Shown here: positions 24,174 to 34,138 of the stretch, piece after piece
Position numbering within the stretch: position 1 is the first letter of the stretch
Layout: each line of letters begins with the position of its first letter
Source: Chitinophaga sp. H8
GTDB taxonomy: Bacteria; Bacteroidota; Bacteroidia; Chitinophagales; Chitinophagaceae
Direction of reading: 5' to 3'
Assembly (NCBI RefSeq): GCF_040567655.1
Contig: NZ_JBEXAC010000001.1
Span: forward strand, 1 to 64,000
Length of the DNA stretch: 64,000 nucleotides
The notes under the pieces: model-generated
Told to the model about the DNA's origin: nothing
What the model saw: only the letters and a program-made list of their open reading frames with translations
Databases searched by the model: none
Position numbers and translations under genes: made by a program

Positions 24174-25643
24174 TCAGTTATTGGGTATATCGAATACTAC
24201 TTTAGGATCTGTAGGGTTGATGGTTAAAGCGGTACCGTTATTATCTGCCGCAGTTCTTACCAATGGCAGCCCGTTGCGGAAATAATCAAAACTGTTGTGC
24301 CCTTCAAAGGCCAGTTCTATCCTTCTTTCTTTCAGCACTGCTGTTAAAACAGCGCCGGCAGCCAGGTTGTCGATATCTGCAGCAGGTAATCCGGCACGGG
24401 TATGGATGGCTTTCAGGTCGGCTTTGGCCAGCGCGGTATTGCCCAGCTTGGCATTAGCTTCTGCCCGGTTCAGGTACAGTTCTGCCAGCCGGAAATAAAT
24501 GTAAGGTGCCCGGGTCAGCCAGGCTTCATTTAATACCAGGTATTTAGTGGTTTCTACAAAATTGGAGCCGGTATTCAGCTTGAAAAAAGTACTTCTGATA
24601 TCCCCCGGAACAAGCAAACTTTTCAAATCGGAAGAAGGAAGGAAAGTAGCCCCTACTCCATAGTCTGCATCGAAATGATAGAACTGCCCGATAGAGCTGC
24701 CCCTGCTAGAGTTATCATAGGCAAAAATGAATTCCTTGTTGGAAGTGGCGTTTGCAGACCGGCCAATGTCGCCGAACTGATCATCGGCAAACATATCGTT
24801 GTAACTATTGCCCTGCAGTAGGATATATTTTCCATTGGACTGATCAATCACACTGTCGGCGTAAGTAACGGCCAGTTTATTATTAGCTGCATCAGGGCTG
24901 GCAACAGTGCCCCCCATATAGAGGTAAACACGTGACAATAATGACCAGGCTGCTGCCGTACTGCCAAAGGAATTGGTTTTGGTAACCGGCGCTTTCATCA
25001 GTTGTGCAGCCATTTTCAGATCGCTGATGATAAAGTCATACACCTGTTTTACAGTAGCTCTTTCCGGAATATCCTTTATATCACTGGTGGCTTTGATCGC
25101 CACGGCCAGGCTTTGATCCGGCGTTTGATAATAGGGCTTACCATATACCCTTACCATATTGAAATACATCAGCGCTCTAATAAAATGGTTTTCCCCTTTG
25201 GCATACAGGAATTTGTTTTTATCAGCGTCTGACAATGCAGCAAAACCATCTGTTTCCATTTTGGCAATGCCTTCCAGGGTAGTGTTCACGCTTACGATGA
25301 TCTGGTAAGATTGCCGGTAAAAATCTGCACTATTACCCTGCGTAACGCCCGGGCTGTTCCGGAAAAAGAAAGCATCTGTAGTTTTACTTACCGGCCCCCA
25401 GTTCTGAAGTGTTACGTTATTGCCCCTGCTTTCTCCAAAATCATGCATAGGTACATCATAGTCGTTAAATCCACTACCCTGCATCAGGACATAGTTGCCG
25501 ATGGTAGTTTCTTCTATCCCCGCCAGTGAGGACAGTTCTCCTTCCTTATCAATTTTGGTTAGCGGACGTACACTGTCAATTTGTTTATTGCAGGCAGTAG
25601 CCAGTATGCCGGTAAGTAGTATTATCTGAATTGCGTATTTCAT
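24174..25643 (-). CDS. SusD/RagB-family outer-membrane lipoprotein
   Basis: 489 residues. Lipobox ATAC (cysteine at about 18) places it on the outer membrane as the lid of the SusC channel. SusD hallmarks are the TPR-like helices with FLYAKGENHFIRALMYFNMVRVYG, the YFRLAELYLNRAEANAKLG block, and the C-terminal KERRIELAFEGHNSFDYFRNG. It lies 27 bp after susC and 15 bp before the first thioredoxin. The sequence ends at FDIPNN, a little short of the usual IPxxE-type tail. The ligand is unknown. It is paralogous to the protein at 57009. Confidence 0.95.
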   Translation of the reverse strand: MKYAIQIILLTGILATACNKQIDSVRPLTKIDKEGELSSLAGIEETTIGNYVLMQGSGFNDYDVPMHDFGESRGNNVTLQNWGPVSKTTDAFFFRNSPGVTQGNSADFYRQSYQIIVSVNTTLEGIAKMETDGFAALSDADKNKFLYAKGENHFIRALMYFNMVRVYGKPYYQTPDQSLAVAIKATSDIKDIPERATVKQVYDFIISDLKMAAQLMKAPVTKTNSFGSTAAAWSLLSRVYLYMGGTVASPDAANNKLAVTYADSVIDQSNGKYILLQGNSYNDMFADDQFGDIGRSANATSNKEFIFAYDNSSRGSSIGQFYHFDADYGVGATFLPSSDLKSLLVPGDIRSTFFKLNTGSNFVETTKYLVLNEAWLTRAPYIYFRLAELYLNRAEANAKLGNTALAKADLKAIHTRAGLPAADIDNLAAGAVLTAVLKERRIELAFEGHNSFDYFRNGLPLVRTAADNNGTALTINPTDPKVVFDIPNN

Positions 25644-25670
25644 CTTTTTAAAATTAGAGGACAGAAAATG

Positions 25671-28600
25671 TTAGAAACCCAGTTGCAGGCCAAATACATA
25701 TCGGCGCGGAATGCCAATACCGGAACCCACAGACGTGCCAAAATTTTGCGCATCTCCCACTGATGGTCCTTCAGGATCAGTTGCAATAATGTTTTTGGAA
25801 TAAAGGGTGTATAAATTATCCCCGCTGATATAAAAATTAGCTCGTGAGATGTTCAGCTTTTTCAGCAATGCTTTAGGCAGGTCGTAGCCCAGGCGTACAT
25901 TACGCAGACGGGCATGACTGCCATCATGCATATACTTGCTGGATCCAAAATAATCTGTGGTAGCATGTGTATAAAGTTCTGGTTCTGTAGCATCCGTTTG
26001 TCCGGGTGTAGTCCACATTTTCTGGTGCTTGCGGTAAGCGATCTGGTTATAGCCGGTGATGTTATTTCCTTGCATCTGCGCTGCCAGATCATCGTTGATC
26101 ACATATCCATAGGCATAGGTGATCAGTATACTCAGGGAGAAACTTTTGTAAGTAAAAGTATTGTTGATACCACCATAGAATTTAGGTTGGAAAGTGCCGA
26201 TATACTGGAACTGCCGTGGATCTGCTGATGCTCCTACTTCATCTACGGTATTCACATAAGTAACACCTGTTTTTTGTCCTTTATCGTCGAAGATCAGCTT
26301 TTCAAACCGGGGCTTTCCGTTTTCAGGATCTACACCTGCATATTTTACTGCCTTTAATGAATTGATATCATCTCCCGGAAACAGATAAAAGCTGTTGGCA
26401 TTGTAGAAGCCCTGTCTTAAGGAATCATTGGCTACGCTCAGGATCTTGTTTTTATTAAAGCTGATATTAAAAGAGGTATTCCATTGAAAGTTCTTTCCGG
26501 TGATATTATCGGAGTTGATCAGGACTTCAATCCCTCTGTTCTGTACATTCGCTACATTTTGCCACTGTGTAGCAAAGCCGGTGATGGATGGCAGTGTTAC
26601 TTTCTGCAGCAGGTCTTCAGAGCGGCGGCTGTAATAATCTACACTGGCGGTCACCCGGTTAAACAAACCAAAGTCTATACCGGCACTGAATGTTTTGGTA
26701 ACCTCCCATTTCAGGTCCGGATTTGCCAGTACGGAAATAATAGCAGCACCTTGTCCGCTATAAGTATAGCTTGGGTCATACAGGGTACGGGTCAGGAAGT
26801 TGTCGCCCAGTTGGGAACCACTGGTGCCATAGTTAGTGCGTAGCTTCAGGTTGCTCAGGAACTTCAGGTCTTTGGCAAAATGTTCGTTACTGATGATCCA
26901 GGCGCCACCTACAGAGTAGAAGGTACCATACCGTTTGTCGGAACCAAAGCTGCTGGATGCATCCGTTCTCAGGGAAGCACTTACACTGTATCTGTCATCA
27001 TAAGTATACCCGGCTTCTCCAAATGCAGAAAAGGAGGCCCGGTCTTCTTTACCGCCTTCTATATTGCCTTGTTTGGTAGTAGGAATGCCATAGATAGTAT
27101 AGTCGTACCGGTTACCTACCATCCGGCCCAGTGATATTACGGGATAACCTGCTCTTACATTATTCACATTTACCAGCATATTTTCAATGCGGGTACGGCC
27201 GTATTCTGTTGCTACCAGCGCACGGATGGAGTGGACTCCCAGTGATTTACGGAAATTAAGCTGGTTGGATGTCAGGAAGTTATTCAGGTAATTGGTAGAA
27301 GTACCCAAAAATCCTTTAGAGGAAGTAGCGGTACCGGAACCGGCATAACTTCTCACATCAATGTACCGTTCATCTTTGGTATAGTTCAGATTGGCAGAGT
27401 TGGTACTGGAAAAACTGAGCCAGTCGGTCAGTTTGTAATCCAGCTTAATGGAACCGGTAAAACGTTGCGCTTTGGTATGAATGTAGTTATACTGGTTCTC
27501 AAAAATGGGATTTGCACTTTTCTGGGTTCTGCCATTCATTTTATATTCCAGAACAGATTTGGGAGAACCATCTGCATTATATGGATTTACCCAGGGGATC
27601 ATGCTGTAGAGAAAAGTACCGGTATTGGAATTTTCTCTTTTTCCGCTATCAAAGATGCCATTGAGTGAAATGTTGGTGGTCAGCCTTTTGGTTAGTTTAT
27701 TTTCCAGGTTGACCCGGAAGGTCGTACGCTGCAAGCCATTGTTTACACCGGTGGATTGTTCATCATAATAAGTACCTCCTATATAATAGCGGGTATTTTC
27801 CGTACCACCACGTGCGGAAAGGTTTACTTCTTTAGTATTACTGTTAATAAAGCCATATTTCTGCCAGTCAAAACCGTTCTGTACATCTGCCAGAGCAGGC
27901 AGACGGTTGTCCAGGTAGGCTTGTAAAGTAGGGTATTGCGGAGACAGACTGCCATTATTGACCTGGTAATCTTCTGTAAAGTATCTTTTTTGCAGATCAT
28001 ACAATTCAGGCCCATTTAAAAAACGAACGGCACCACGGTTAGGTTGGTTCAATCCGTATTTCATTTCGGCCATTATCTGCGGCTGGCCGGCCACTCCTTT
28101 TTTTGTATTCACCACAATTACACCTGCAGCCGCCCGGGAACCATAGATAGCGGTAGCTGCCGCATCTTTCAGGATAGTGATATCTTCAATATCCTGGGGA
28201 TTTACCAGCTCTTTCAGGTTCTGATTAGGCATGATCACACCATCCAGCACCAGCAGTGGACCATAGTTTTGTGTAGGCATTACAAATTCATTCACCTGGT
28301 CCACACCAACACCTACGATGCTGCTCTGGCCTCTTACAAATATTTGTCCGCCCTTGCTGGTAGGATCGCCTGCACCTTGTTCAGAAATATATAAACCGGT
28401 AGCCCTGCCTTTCAGGAGGGATACCACATCGGAAGTAGTAATACCTTTTCTGAGCTGGTCGCCACCAATTTTTTGTACTGCTCCTGTCAGTTCCCCCGTT
28501 TTCTTGATGGAGTACCCGGTGATCACAGTTTCGCCCAGTTTGGAAAGTGCCGGAGCAAGCAGGATAATCAGGTTGCCCCGTTTGCCGCTTACGCTTACCA

Positions 28601-29180
28601 GCTTGTGCTCGTATCCTACGAAAGAAACATCCAGCACTACATTGCTGTCGTCTGTGTCCAGTTCAAATACACCCTGACGGTCAGTAACCGTAGCTTTATT
28701 CGTTCCTTTAATCACTACAGTAGCCCCGAACATTGGTTCTCCGGTGCTGGCATCTCTTACAATACCGGTGATCTTTTGTGCAGGAGCGATAGCGGCATCG
28801 GATGGAAAGTACTGGTTACTTTCTTTGGTCAGTACAATCGTCTTCTTCAGGATCTTCCATTTCAGGTGATGACCTTTAAGACAGAGCTGTAATGCCTGTT
28901 CCAGGGAAGCATCCCTGATGGTAATGTTTACCATAGCACCTGCAGGTAAGGTACCTTCATCATACCAGAACTGGTACCCACTTTGCCGCTCTATTTCATT
29001 CAGCACCTTTTCCAGGGGCGCTTTGGTTTCAGTAATAGAAATCCTTTGTGCAGATACTTTTGCACTTACATGTAATGCTCCGAACAGGAGGGTGATAATT
29101 AACAACTTCACTGTAATCAAAATTTTGGTTGATGGACGTAATCCGCCCGATCCCTTTTGGCAAAAGGTAGTTGAGATCAT
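25671..29180 (-). CDS. SusC/RagA TonB-dependent transporter with STN signalling domain
   Basis: 1169 residues. After a signal segment (about 20-42) comes an STN domain (about 48-115: TETKAPLEKVLNEIERQSGYQFWY), which in FecA-type systems contacts the FecR anti-sigma factor. A carboxypeptidase-regulatory-like domain (about 137-205) follows, then the plug (GETVITGYSIKKTGELTGAV, ATAIYGSRAAAGVIVVNTKKG) and a 22-strand barrel ending in YVFGLQLGF. It imports an unknown ligand through the outer membrane with SusD. It is read after the FecR gene, with a 166-bp gap that probably holds its sigma-controlled promoter. It is paralogous to the protein at 53623. Confidence 0.95.
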   Translation of the reverse strand: MISTTFCQKGSGGLRPSTKILITVKLLIITLLFGALHVSAKVSAQRISITETKAPLEKVLNEIERQSGYQFWYDEGTLPAGAMVNITIRDASLEQALQLCLKGHHLKWKILKKTIVLTKESNQYFPSDAAIAPAQKITGIVRDASTGEPMFGATVVIKGTNKATVTDRQGVFELDTDDSNVVLDVSFVGYEHKLVSVSGKRGNLIILLAPALSKLGETVITGYSIKKTGELTGAVQKIGGDQLRKGITTSDVVSLLKGRATGLYISEQGAGDPTSKGGQIFVRGQSSIVGVGVDQVNEFVMPTQNYGPLLVLDGVIMPNQNLKELVNPQDIEDITILKDAAATAIYGSRAAAGVIVVNTKKGVAGQPQIMAEMKYGLNQPNRGAVRFLNGPELYDLQKRYFTEDYQVNNGSLSPQYPTLQAYLDNRLPALADVQNGFDWQKYGFINSNTKEVNLSARGGTENTRYYIGGTYYDEQSTGVNNGLQRTTFRVNLENKLTKRLTTNISLNGIFDSGKRENSNTGTFLYSMIPWVNPYNADGSPKSVLEYKMNGRTQKSANPIFENQYNYIHTKAQRFTGSIKLDYKLTDWLSFSSTNSANLNYTKDERYIDVRSYAGSGTATSSKGFLGTSTNYLNNFLTSNQLNFRKSLGVHSIRALVATEYGRTRIENMLVNVNNVRAGYPVISLGRMVGNRYDYTIYGIPTTKQGNIEGGKEDRASFSAFGEAGYTYDDRYSVSASLRTDASSSFGSDKRYGTFYSVGGAWIISNEHFAKDLKFLSNLKLRTNYGTSGSQLGDNFLTRTLYDPSYTYSGQGAAIISVLANPDLKWEVTKTFSAGIDFGLFNRVTASVDYYSRRSEDLLQKVTLPSITGFATQWQNVANVQNRGIEVLINSDNITGKNFQWNTSFNISFNKNKILSVANDSLRQGFYNANSFYLFPGDDINSLKAVKYAGVDPENGKPRFEKLIFDDKGQKTGVTYVNTVDEVGASADPRQFQYIGTFQPKFYGGINNTFTYKSFSLSILITYAYGYVINDDLAAQMQGNNITGYNQIAYRKHQKMWTTPGQTDATEPELYTHATTDYFGSSKYMHDGSHARLRNVRLGYDLPKALLKKLNISRANFYISGDNLYTLYSKNIIATDPEGPSVGDAQNFGTSVGSGIGIPRRYVFGLQLGF

Positions 29181-29346
29181 AAATACTGATTGGTTGATGA
29201 TTTAATAAATGTTATCGCTGAAGCTGGAAATTTGTGGTGGGAAATTCCGGCTACTTCATTAACTGATAGCTGCTTTAAAATTGTACATAAGCGTTTTTTG
29301 ATTTAATGAATGGTTTATAATGCTTCCTGTTGGCTGTCAAATGCAA

Positions 29347-30504
29347 TTATGGCAATACGGTAATTTGTTTTCCTTCCAACCTGAAATGCAGGTCGCTGGC
29401 TTCCAGAATGGTTAACGTTTCCGATAAGTTATAGCTGCGTAATACTTTTCCGGTAAATCTGCGCGTCGTGATAGCACCTTCATATTTGATGTCTACATCA
29501 TACCAGCGGCTTATTTCCCGCATGATAGTGGAGATATCCGCTTTTCTGAAGGAGAAGAAACCGTTTTTCCAGGCAATTACCTGGCTAGCATCCGTGACAG
29601 GTACTATTTTAATCCCGCCATCTGTTTCCAGTTGTGCCTGCTGCCCGGGAGATAGCATACTGCTGCCACTGGAGGTTACTAATTTTACACTCCCTTCCAG
29701 TAAGGTGGTTTTAATGGTTTGTTCATCTGCATAAGCCTTCATATTGAATTGCGTCCCCAATACTTCTACCTGCAGGTGGTTGGTTTTAACGATAAAAGGT
29801 TTGGCAGCATCTTTAGCTACTTCAAAATACCCTTCGCCGGTAATGCTCACGATGCGTTCCTTACCAGTAAAAGCGGTAGGGTATTTCAGTTCACTCGCAG
29901 CATTCAGCCATACTTTGGTCCCATCAGGCAATACCACCTGATAATTTCCTCCCCTTGGCACGGTGAGCATATTCATAGCAGCTTTTCCTGCTGCAGTACC
30001 TGCATGGTATATCAGGGCCGCCCGTTGTTTGCTTACCTGGGTACCGGCTTCTTCCGCAATGGTGCCTTCGGCAGACTCATTTAATTCTACTACATCACCA
30101 TTAGCCAGTGTAAGCCTGGCTTTATTAGTGCCGGGTGCTATTACGGCAGCCTTAATGGGCTCCGCCTGCTGACGTGACTGAAATAGCCACAGGCCACCGG
30201 CAGAAAGTAATATTATTGCGGCGGCCGCCCAGGGAATCCATCTTTTTGGTGTGGGCAGCATACGCACCGGTACGGTCTTATCCTGTATCCTGGTGGTTGA
30301 TTTACTTTGTACAATCTCCTGCCGGAGATGGTTAAACATCCGGGCTTTTACATTGTCCAGCGTCTCCGGCTGAGCAGTACTTACTATTTCAGTTTCTCCC
30401 TCATTCACATGATCATACCACTCATGGAGTATTTGCTGTTCCGCTACAGTGGCTTCGCCATCCAGGTATTTTTTTGCTAATAAACTGATCTTCGCTATAT
30501 CCAT
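29347..30504 (-). CDS. FecR-family anti-sigma factor
   Basis: About 385 residues from the ATG at 30504 (a TTG three codons upstream is possible). Residues about 1-75 are the cytoplasmic sigma-binding part (LLAKKYLDGEATVAEQQILHEWY). One membrane segment follows at about 95-112 (WIPWAAAAIILLSAGGLWLF). The periplasmic FecR domain spans about 175-270 (VPRGGNYQVVLPDGTKVWLNA, ITGEGYFEVAKDA), and DUF4974 lies at the C terminus (ISRWYDVDIKYEG). It should relay the signal from the STN-SusC gene next to it. Its partner ECF sigma gene is not adjacent, which is unusual. Confidence 0.94.
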   Translation of the reverse strand: MDIAKISLLAKKYLDGEATVAEQQILHEWYDHVNEGETEIVSTAQPETLDNVKARMFNHLRQEIVQSKSTTRIQDKTVPVRMLPTPKRWIPWAAAAIILLSAGGLWLFQSRQQAEPIKAAVIAPGTNKARLTLANGDVVELNESAEGTIAEEAGTQVSKQRAALIYHAGTAAGKAAMNMLTVPRGGNYQVVLPDGTKVWLNAASELKYPTAFTGKERIVSITGEGYFEVAKDAAKPFIVKTNHLQVEVLGTQFNMKAYADEQTIKTTLLEGSVKLVTSSGSSMLSPGQQAQLETDGGIKIVPVTDASQVIAWKNGFFSFRKADISTIMREISRWYDVDIKYEGAITTRRFTGKVLRSYNLSETLTILEASDLHFRLEGKQITVLP

Positions 30505-31032
30505 TAAACACAATTAGAAAGATGAACAATGCCCCCTTTATATAAAGTAGAGACATGGCAAGCGGATTTACACGTGAAAAGCAGCAAATTTTTTTTCAGC
30601 GGGAAGTAACAAGTGCGTCTAAGGATAATAAGGATTTAGGAAAGGTACAAAAATCAATGTAAGGAAACAATGCATAAAAAATATTAGCCTACTAATTTGG
30701 TAGAGTAATGGATATTTTATAATCTTGTACTTCAATTTATTGCGATAATGAGTAGTGCCAAGTCTTTTTCTGCAGTTCGATGTTGCGGCAATGCTGATTG
30801 CTGCTGATCATTCCTTTGGCCTGATTGTCTGTCATAGGTATCCAATCCTGATTTCTTTATTTTAAATTACTATAAATGAATACATGTCATTCATGGCTTA
30901 CATTGCATTGATAGCAATGTAAAAGGCCGGAAACTGTTCCAGCAGTTCCGGCCCGGAAAAATAAGTCATCCCGTTGATTGGGCTATTCTCATAGCCTGCA
31001 GAGTACCTATTTTTTTACTTAACGCAAATATA
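30505..31032. other. Gene-free region with hairpins between divergent loci
   Basis: 528 bp without a credible gene, between the FecR gene (minus) and the sulfatase-linked SusC gene (plus). It should hold the promoters of both. Visible structure: ATGAAT/ATTCAT arms near 30876-30894; TTACATTGC (30898-30906) pairing with GCAATGTAA (30914-30922); and a GGCCGGAAACTG/CAGTTCCGGCC hairpin at 30925-30952 with a T-run on the minus strand. No sigma gene, fragment or mobile-element end was recognised. Confidence 0.6.
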
Positions 31033-34000
31033 ATGAAAAAGTCATTTAGCTATGGCATGCTACTTTCTGCCATGGTGCTTTCACAGGTGGGTGTTGCTCA
31101 AACAGGCAATGCAACAGGCAATGCGCCAGTCACTACCCAACCCGCACAGAATATCTCCTTTAGCGGAAGAATTATTGATGGAAAAACCAGATTGCCACTA
31201 AGTGGGGCTAACGTTCATATTACGGGTACCACACATGAAGTGCTGACAGATGATAAGGGAAGATTCAGCTTCCTTACCGGACAGCATTTCCCGGTTACCC
31301 TGGTGGTAAGCCAGCCTGGTTACCTGGTTCGTGAATTTCAATTGCATGATAGTAACCCGGTAGATATTATTCTTGCTGAAACGCCCAGCCAACTGAACGA
31401 GCTGGTCATCATCGGATATGGTACGCAGAAAAAGGCCAGCCTTACCGGAGCGGTAAGCAGCCTGGATCAAAAAATACTTGCCAACCGGCCCATTACTAAC
31501 TCCACGCAGGCCTTGCAAAACCTGCCGGGCGTATTTACCAATCAAACCAAAGGCCGTCCGGGCGATGATGGGGCCACTATCCGGATCAGGGGTGTGGGAA
31601 CACTGAATAATAGTAATCCCCTGGTATTGGTAGATGGGGTGGAGTTTTCCCTGGGAGATGTAAATCCAAATGATATAGAAAGTGTAACCGTATTAAAGGA
31701 TGCAGCTTCCGCTGCTATCTACGGCAACAGGGCGGCGAATGGTGTTATCCTGGTTAAAACAAAAACAGGGAAAAAAGGCAAATTCCAGCTGGACTATAGC
31801 AATTATTTCGGCACTCAGCAAGCTACCCGCTTTCCCGATGTGGTGAGTAACATGGTGGAATACATGAAGGGGAAAAACCGCGCGCTGGCCAATGAGGGTA
31901 AACCCGCTGAAAGTTCACCGGCATTAATAGATGAATACAGCAAAGGAACGGATCCGTTTATTTATCCTGATAACAACTGGTTCGATATCATGTTCCGCAA
32001 AGCGGCTATCCAGGAACATAATCTCCGCTTATCCGGTGGTAGTGATAAAACCAGTTTTTCATTGTCATTGGGTTACCTGAACCAGGAAGGCATCATGATT
32101 GAAACCTATGCCAAAAGATATTCCATCAACCTGAATGTAAGCTCCCAGCTTACAAACAAACTAAAAGTAGGAGGAAGTCATATTGGTAATTTCTGGACTA
32201 ACCGTGAAAGCGCCTACACGGCAGATGAAGGGAATGGGGAAGGCGGCCTGATGGGACTGATTTACAGAGGGCTGCCTTTTCAGGCGCCCTACGCGGCAGA
32301 TGGTTCCTATGCAGACCAGTGGATACGCGTACCCGGTCATAACTTTTTCCGAAATCCACTCGCTTTGTCCAAAGAAGGATTCCGGAAAAATAATCAATAC
32401 CACACACTGACGAACCTGTTTGCAGAATACCAGCTGCCATTTAATATACGCTACAAAACAACTGTGGCAGCCAATATCCGGTACGGGATCGAAAAATTCA
32501 ATTATCCGCAGATCTACCTGACCAACCCTAAAACCGGCGTGATAAGTCCTATAGGTAATACCCCCTTAAGAGGGATTAACCAGGTGAGTAATCATGTGAT
32601 CAACCTCACCAACTTCCATACTTTAACCTGGGATCAGAGAATTGGTAAACATGGTGTTGGTGCATTGGGCGGATTTAGTGTGGAAAGTTTTAATGATGGT
32701 AATTTCTCCGCTTACAACCAGGGCTATCTGGGTAACAACCTGTCAGAACTGAATGCAGGCAGCACTTCTCCGAAAGTGGGCGGTACCTCCGGACAATCCA
32801 GACTGCTTTCTTATTTCGGCCGCGTCAATTATGATTTTGATGAAAAGTATTTATTTGAAGTCAACTTCCGCTACGATGGCTCTTCCAGATTTGCGGCAGG
32901 AAAACGCTGGGGATTCTTCCCCTCTTTCTCAGCAGGATGGCGACTGAGTGAAGAAGATTTTCTGAAGGACTTTAAAAACCTGAGCAACCTGAAACTGCGG
33001 GCATCCTATGGAAAACTGGGGAACCAGTCTATCGACCTGTTCAGCTATGTGGATGCTATTACATTGGGACAGAACTACAATTTCAACGGCAACATCGTGA
33101 GCGGTGCCGCTATTACACAATTGAGTGATCCGGAAATTACCTGGGAAACTACCAGCATGACGGATATTGGACTGGAAGGAGGTTTTTTCAAAAATAGGCT
33201 GACGTTTGAACTGGATTATTTTAATAAAAAAACAACTAACATCCTGCGGCAGGTAAGTGTACCAGGACAGGTGGGCAACCTGGGCGGTCCTTTCCGGAAT
33301 ATAGGAGCAGTGTCTAATAAAGGTGTGGAAATCACCTTAGACTACCGTGGCAGTATCAGCCAGTTTCGCTATTCCATAGGTGCTAATGTGACTTACCTGG
33401 AAAACAAAGTGACAGATCTGAGAGGGCAAAAATACTATGGTACCAATACCATTACCACAGAAGGCGCTGCTATCGGATCTTTCTACGGACTGGAAGCGAT
33501 AGGGATTTTCCAGAATGCATCAGAGGTATCGAAACATGCGTTTCAAAACGCAGGCACCCAACCAGGAGATCTTAAATATCGTGATGTAGATGGAAATGGT
33601 GTTATTGATAATAACGACAGGGTTGTGATTGGCAACAGCATTCCTAAATATACCTATGGTTTTTCCCTGAGCGGGGAATTTAAAGGAGTTGAGCTATCTG
33701 CCATTTTCCAGGGAATAGGAGATGTGGATACTTATCTTACCGGTAATCTTGCACAACCTTTTAAGAATGGCGCTGGTGTTACCCGGGAATGGCTTACCGA
33801 TTCCTGGACACCTGAAAACCCCAATGCCCGGTTACCCAGGCTGACTACCTCCAACGGATATCCGCAGAACTTTATTACTTCCAGCTTTTGGGTACAGGAT
33901 GCTTCTTATCTCAGGTTAAAAAATATACAGTTGAGTTATACACTTCCTCCCAGGTTAGTGGCGAAGGCAGGGTTCACTAAGTGTAAAGTATTTGTGAATG

Positions 34001-34125
34001 CACAGAATTACCTGACTTTTTCAAAATTCAAGTTCAGCGATCCCGAGAGAGATGTGACAAGGGCTAATCTTATTGAATATCCTGTAGCAAAGAGTATCAC
34101 AGCAGGCGTTAATATTTCACTTTAA
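31033..34125 (+). CDS. SusC/RagA TonB-dependent transporter (sulfatase locus)
   Basis: 1030 residues. A signal peptide (about 1-22) leads directly to a carboxypeptidase-regulatory-like domain (about 42-115: FSGRIIDGKTRLPLSGANV). There is no STN domain, so it is not expected to signal through FecR. The plug has NELVIIGYGTQKKASLTGAV and ASAAIYGNRAANGVILVKTK, and the barrel ends in ITAGVNISL. It imports oligomers captured by the SusD encoded 13 bp downstream. The two following sulfatases suggest a sulfated glycan as ligand (inference). It starts a four-gene plus-strand operon. Confidence 0.95.
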   Translation: MKKSFSYGMLLSAMVLSQVGVAQTGNATGNAPVTTQPAQNISFSGRIIDGKTRLPLSGANVHITGTTHEVLTDDKGRFSFLTGQHFPVTLVVSQPGYLVREFQLHDSNPVDIILAETPSQLNELVIIGYGTQKKASLTGAVSSLDQKILANRPITNSTQALQNLPGVFTNQTKGRPGDDGATIRIRGVGTLNNSNPLVLVDGVEFSLGDVNPNDIESVTVLKDAASAAIYGNRAANGVILVKTKTGKKGKFQLDYSNYFGTQQATRFPDVVSNMVEYMKGKNRALANEGKPAESSPALIDEYSKGTDPFIYPDNNWFDIMFRKAAIQEHNLRLSGGSDKTSFSLSLGYLNQEGIMIETYAKRYSINLNVSSQLTNKLKVGGSHIGNFWTNRESAYTADEGNGEGGLMGLIYRGLPFQAPYAADGSYADQWIRVPGHNFFRNPLALSKEGFRKNNQYHTLTNLFAEYQLPFNIRYKTTVAANIRYGIEKFNYPQIYLTNPKTGVISPIGNTPLRGINQVSNHVINLTNFHTLTWDQRIGKHGVGALGGFSVESFNDGNFSAYNQGYLGNNLSELNAGSTSPKVGGTSGQSRLLSYFGRVNYDFDEKYLFEVNFRYDGSSRFAAGKRWGFFPSFSAGWRLSEEDFLKDFKNLSNLKLRASYGKLGNQSIDLFSYVDAITLGQNYNFNGNIVSGAAITQLSDPEITWETTSMTDIGLEGGFFKNRLTFELDYFNKKTTNILRQVSVPGQVGNLGGPFRNIGAVSNKGVEITLDYRGSISQFRYSIGANVTYLENKVTDLRGQKYYGTNTITTEGAAIGSFYGLEAIGIFQNASEVSKHAFQNAGTQPGDLKYRDVDGNGVIDNNDRVVIGNSIPKYTYGFSLSGEFKGVELSAIFQGIGDVDTYLTGNLAQPFKNGAGVTREWLTDSWTPENPNARLPRLTTSNGYPQNFITSSFWVQDASYLRLKNIQLSYTLPPRLVAKAGFTKCKVFVNAQNYLTFSKFKFSDPERDVTRANLIEYPVAKSITAGVNISL

Positions 34126-34138
34126 TAATACGACCAAC

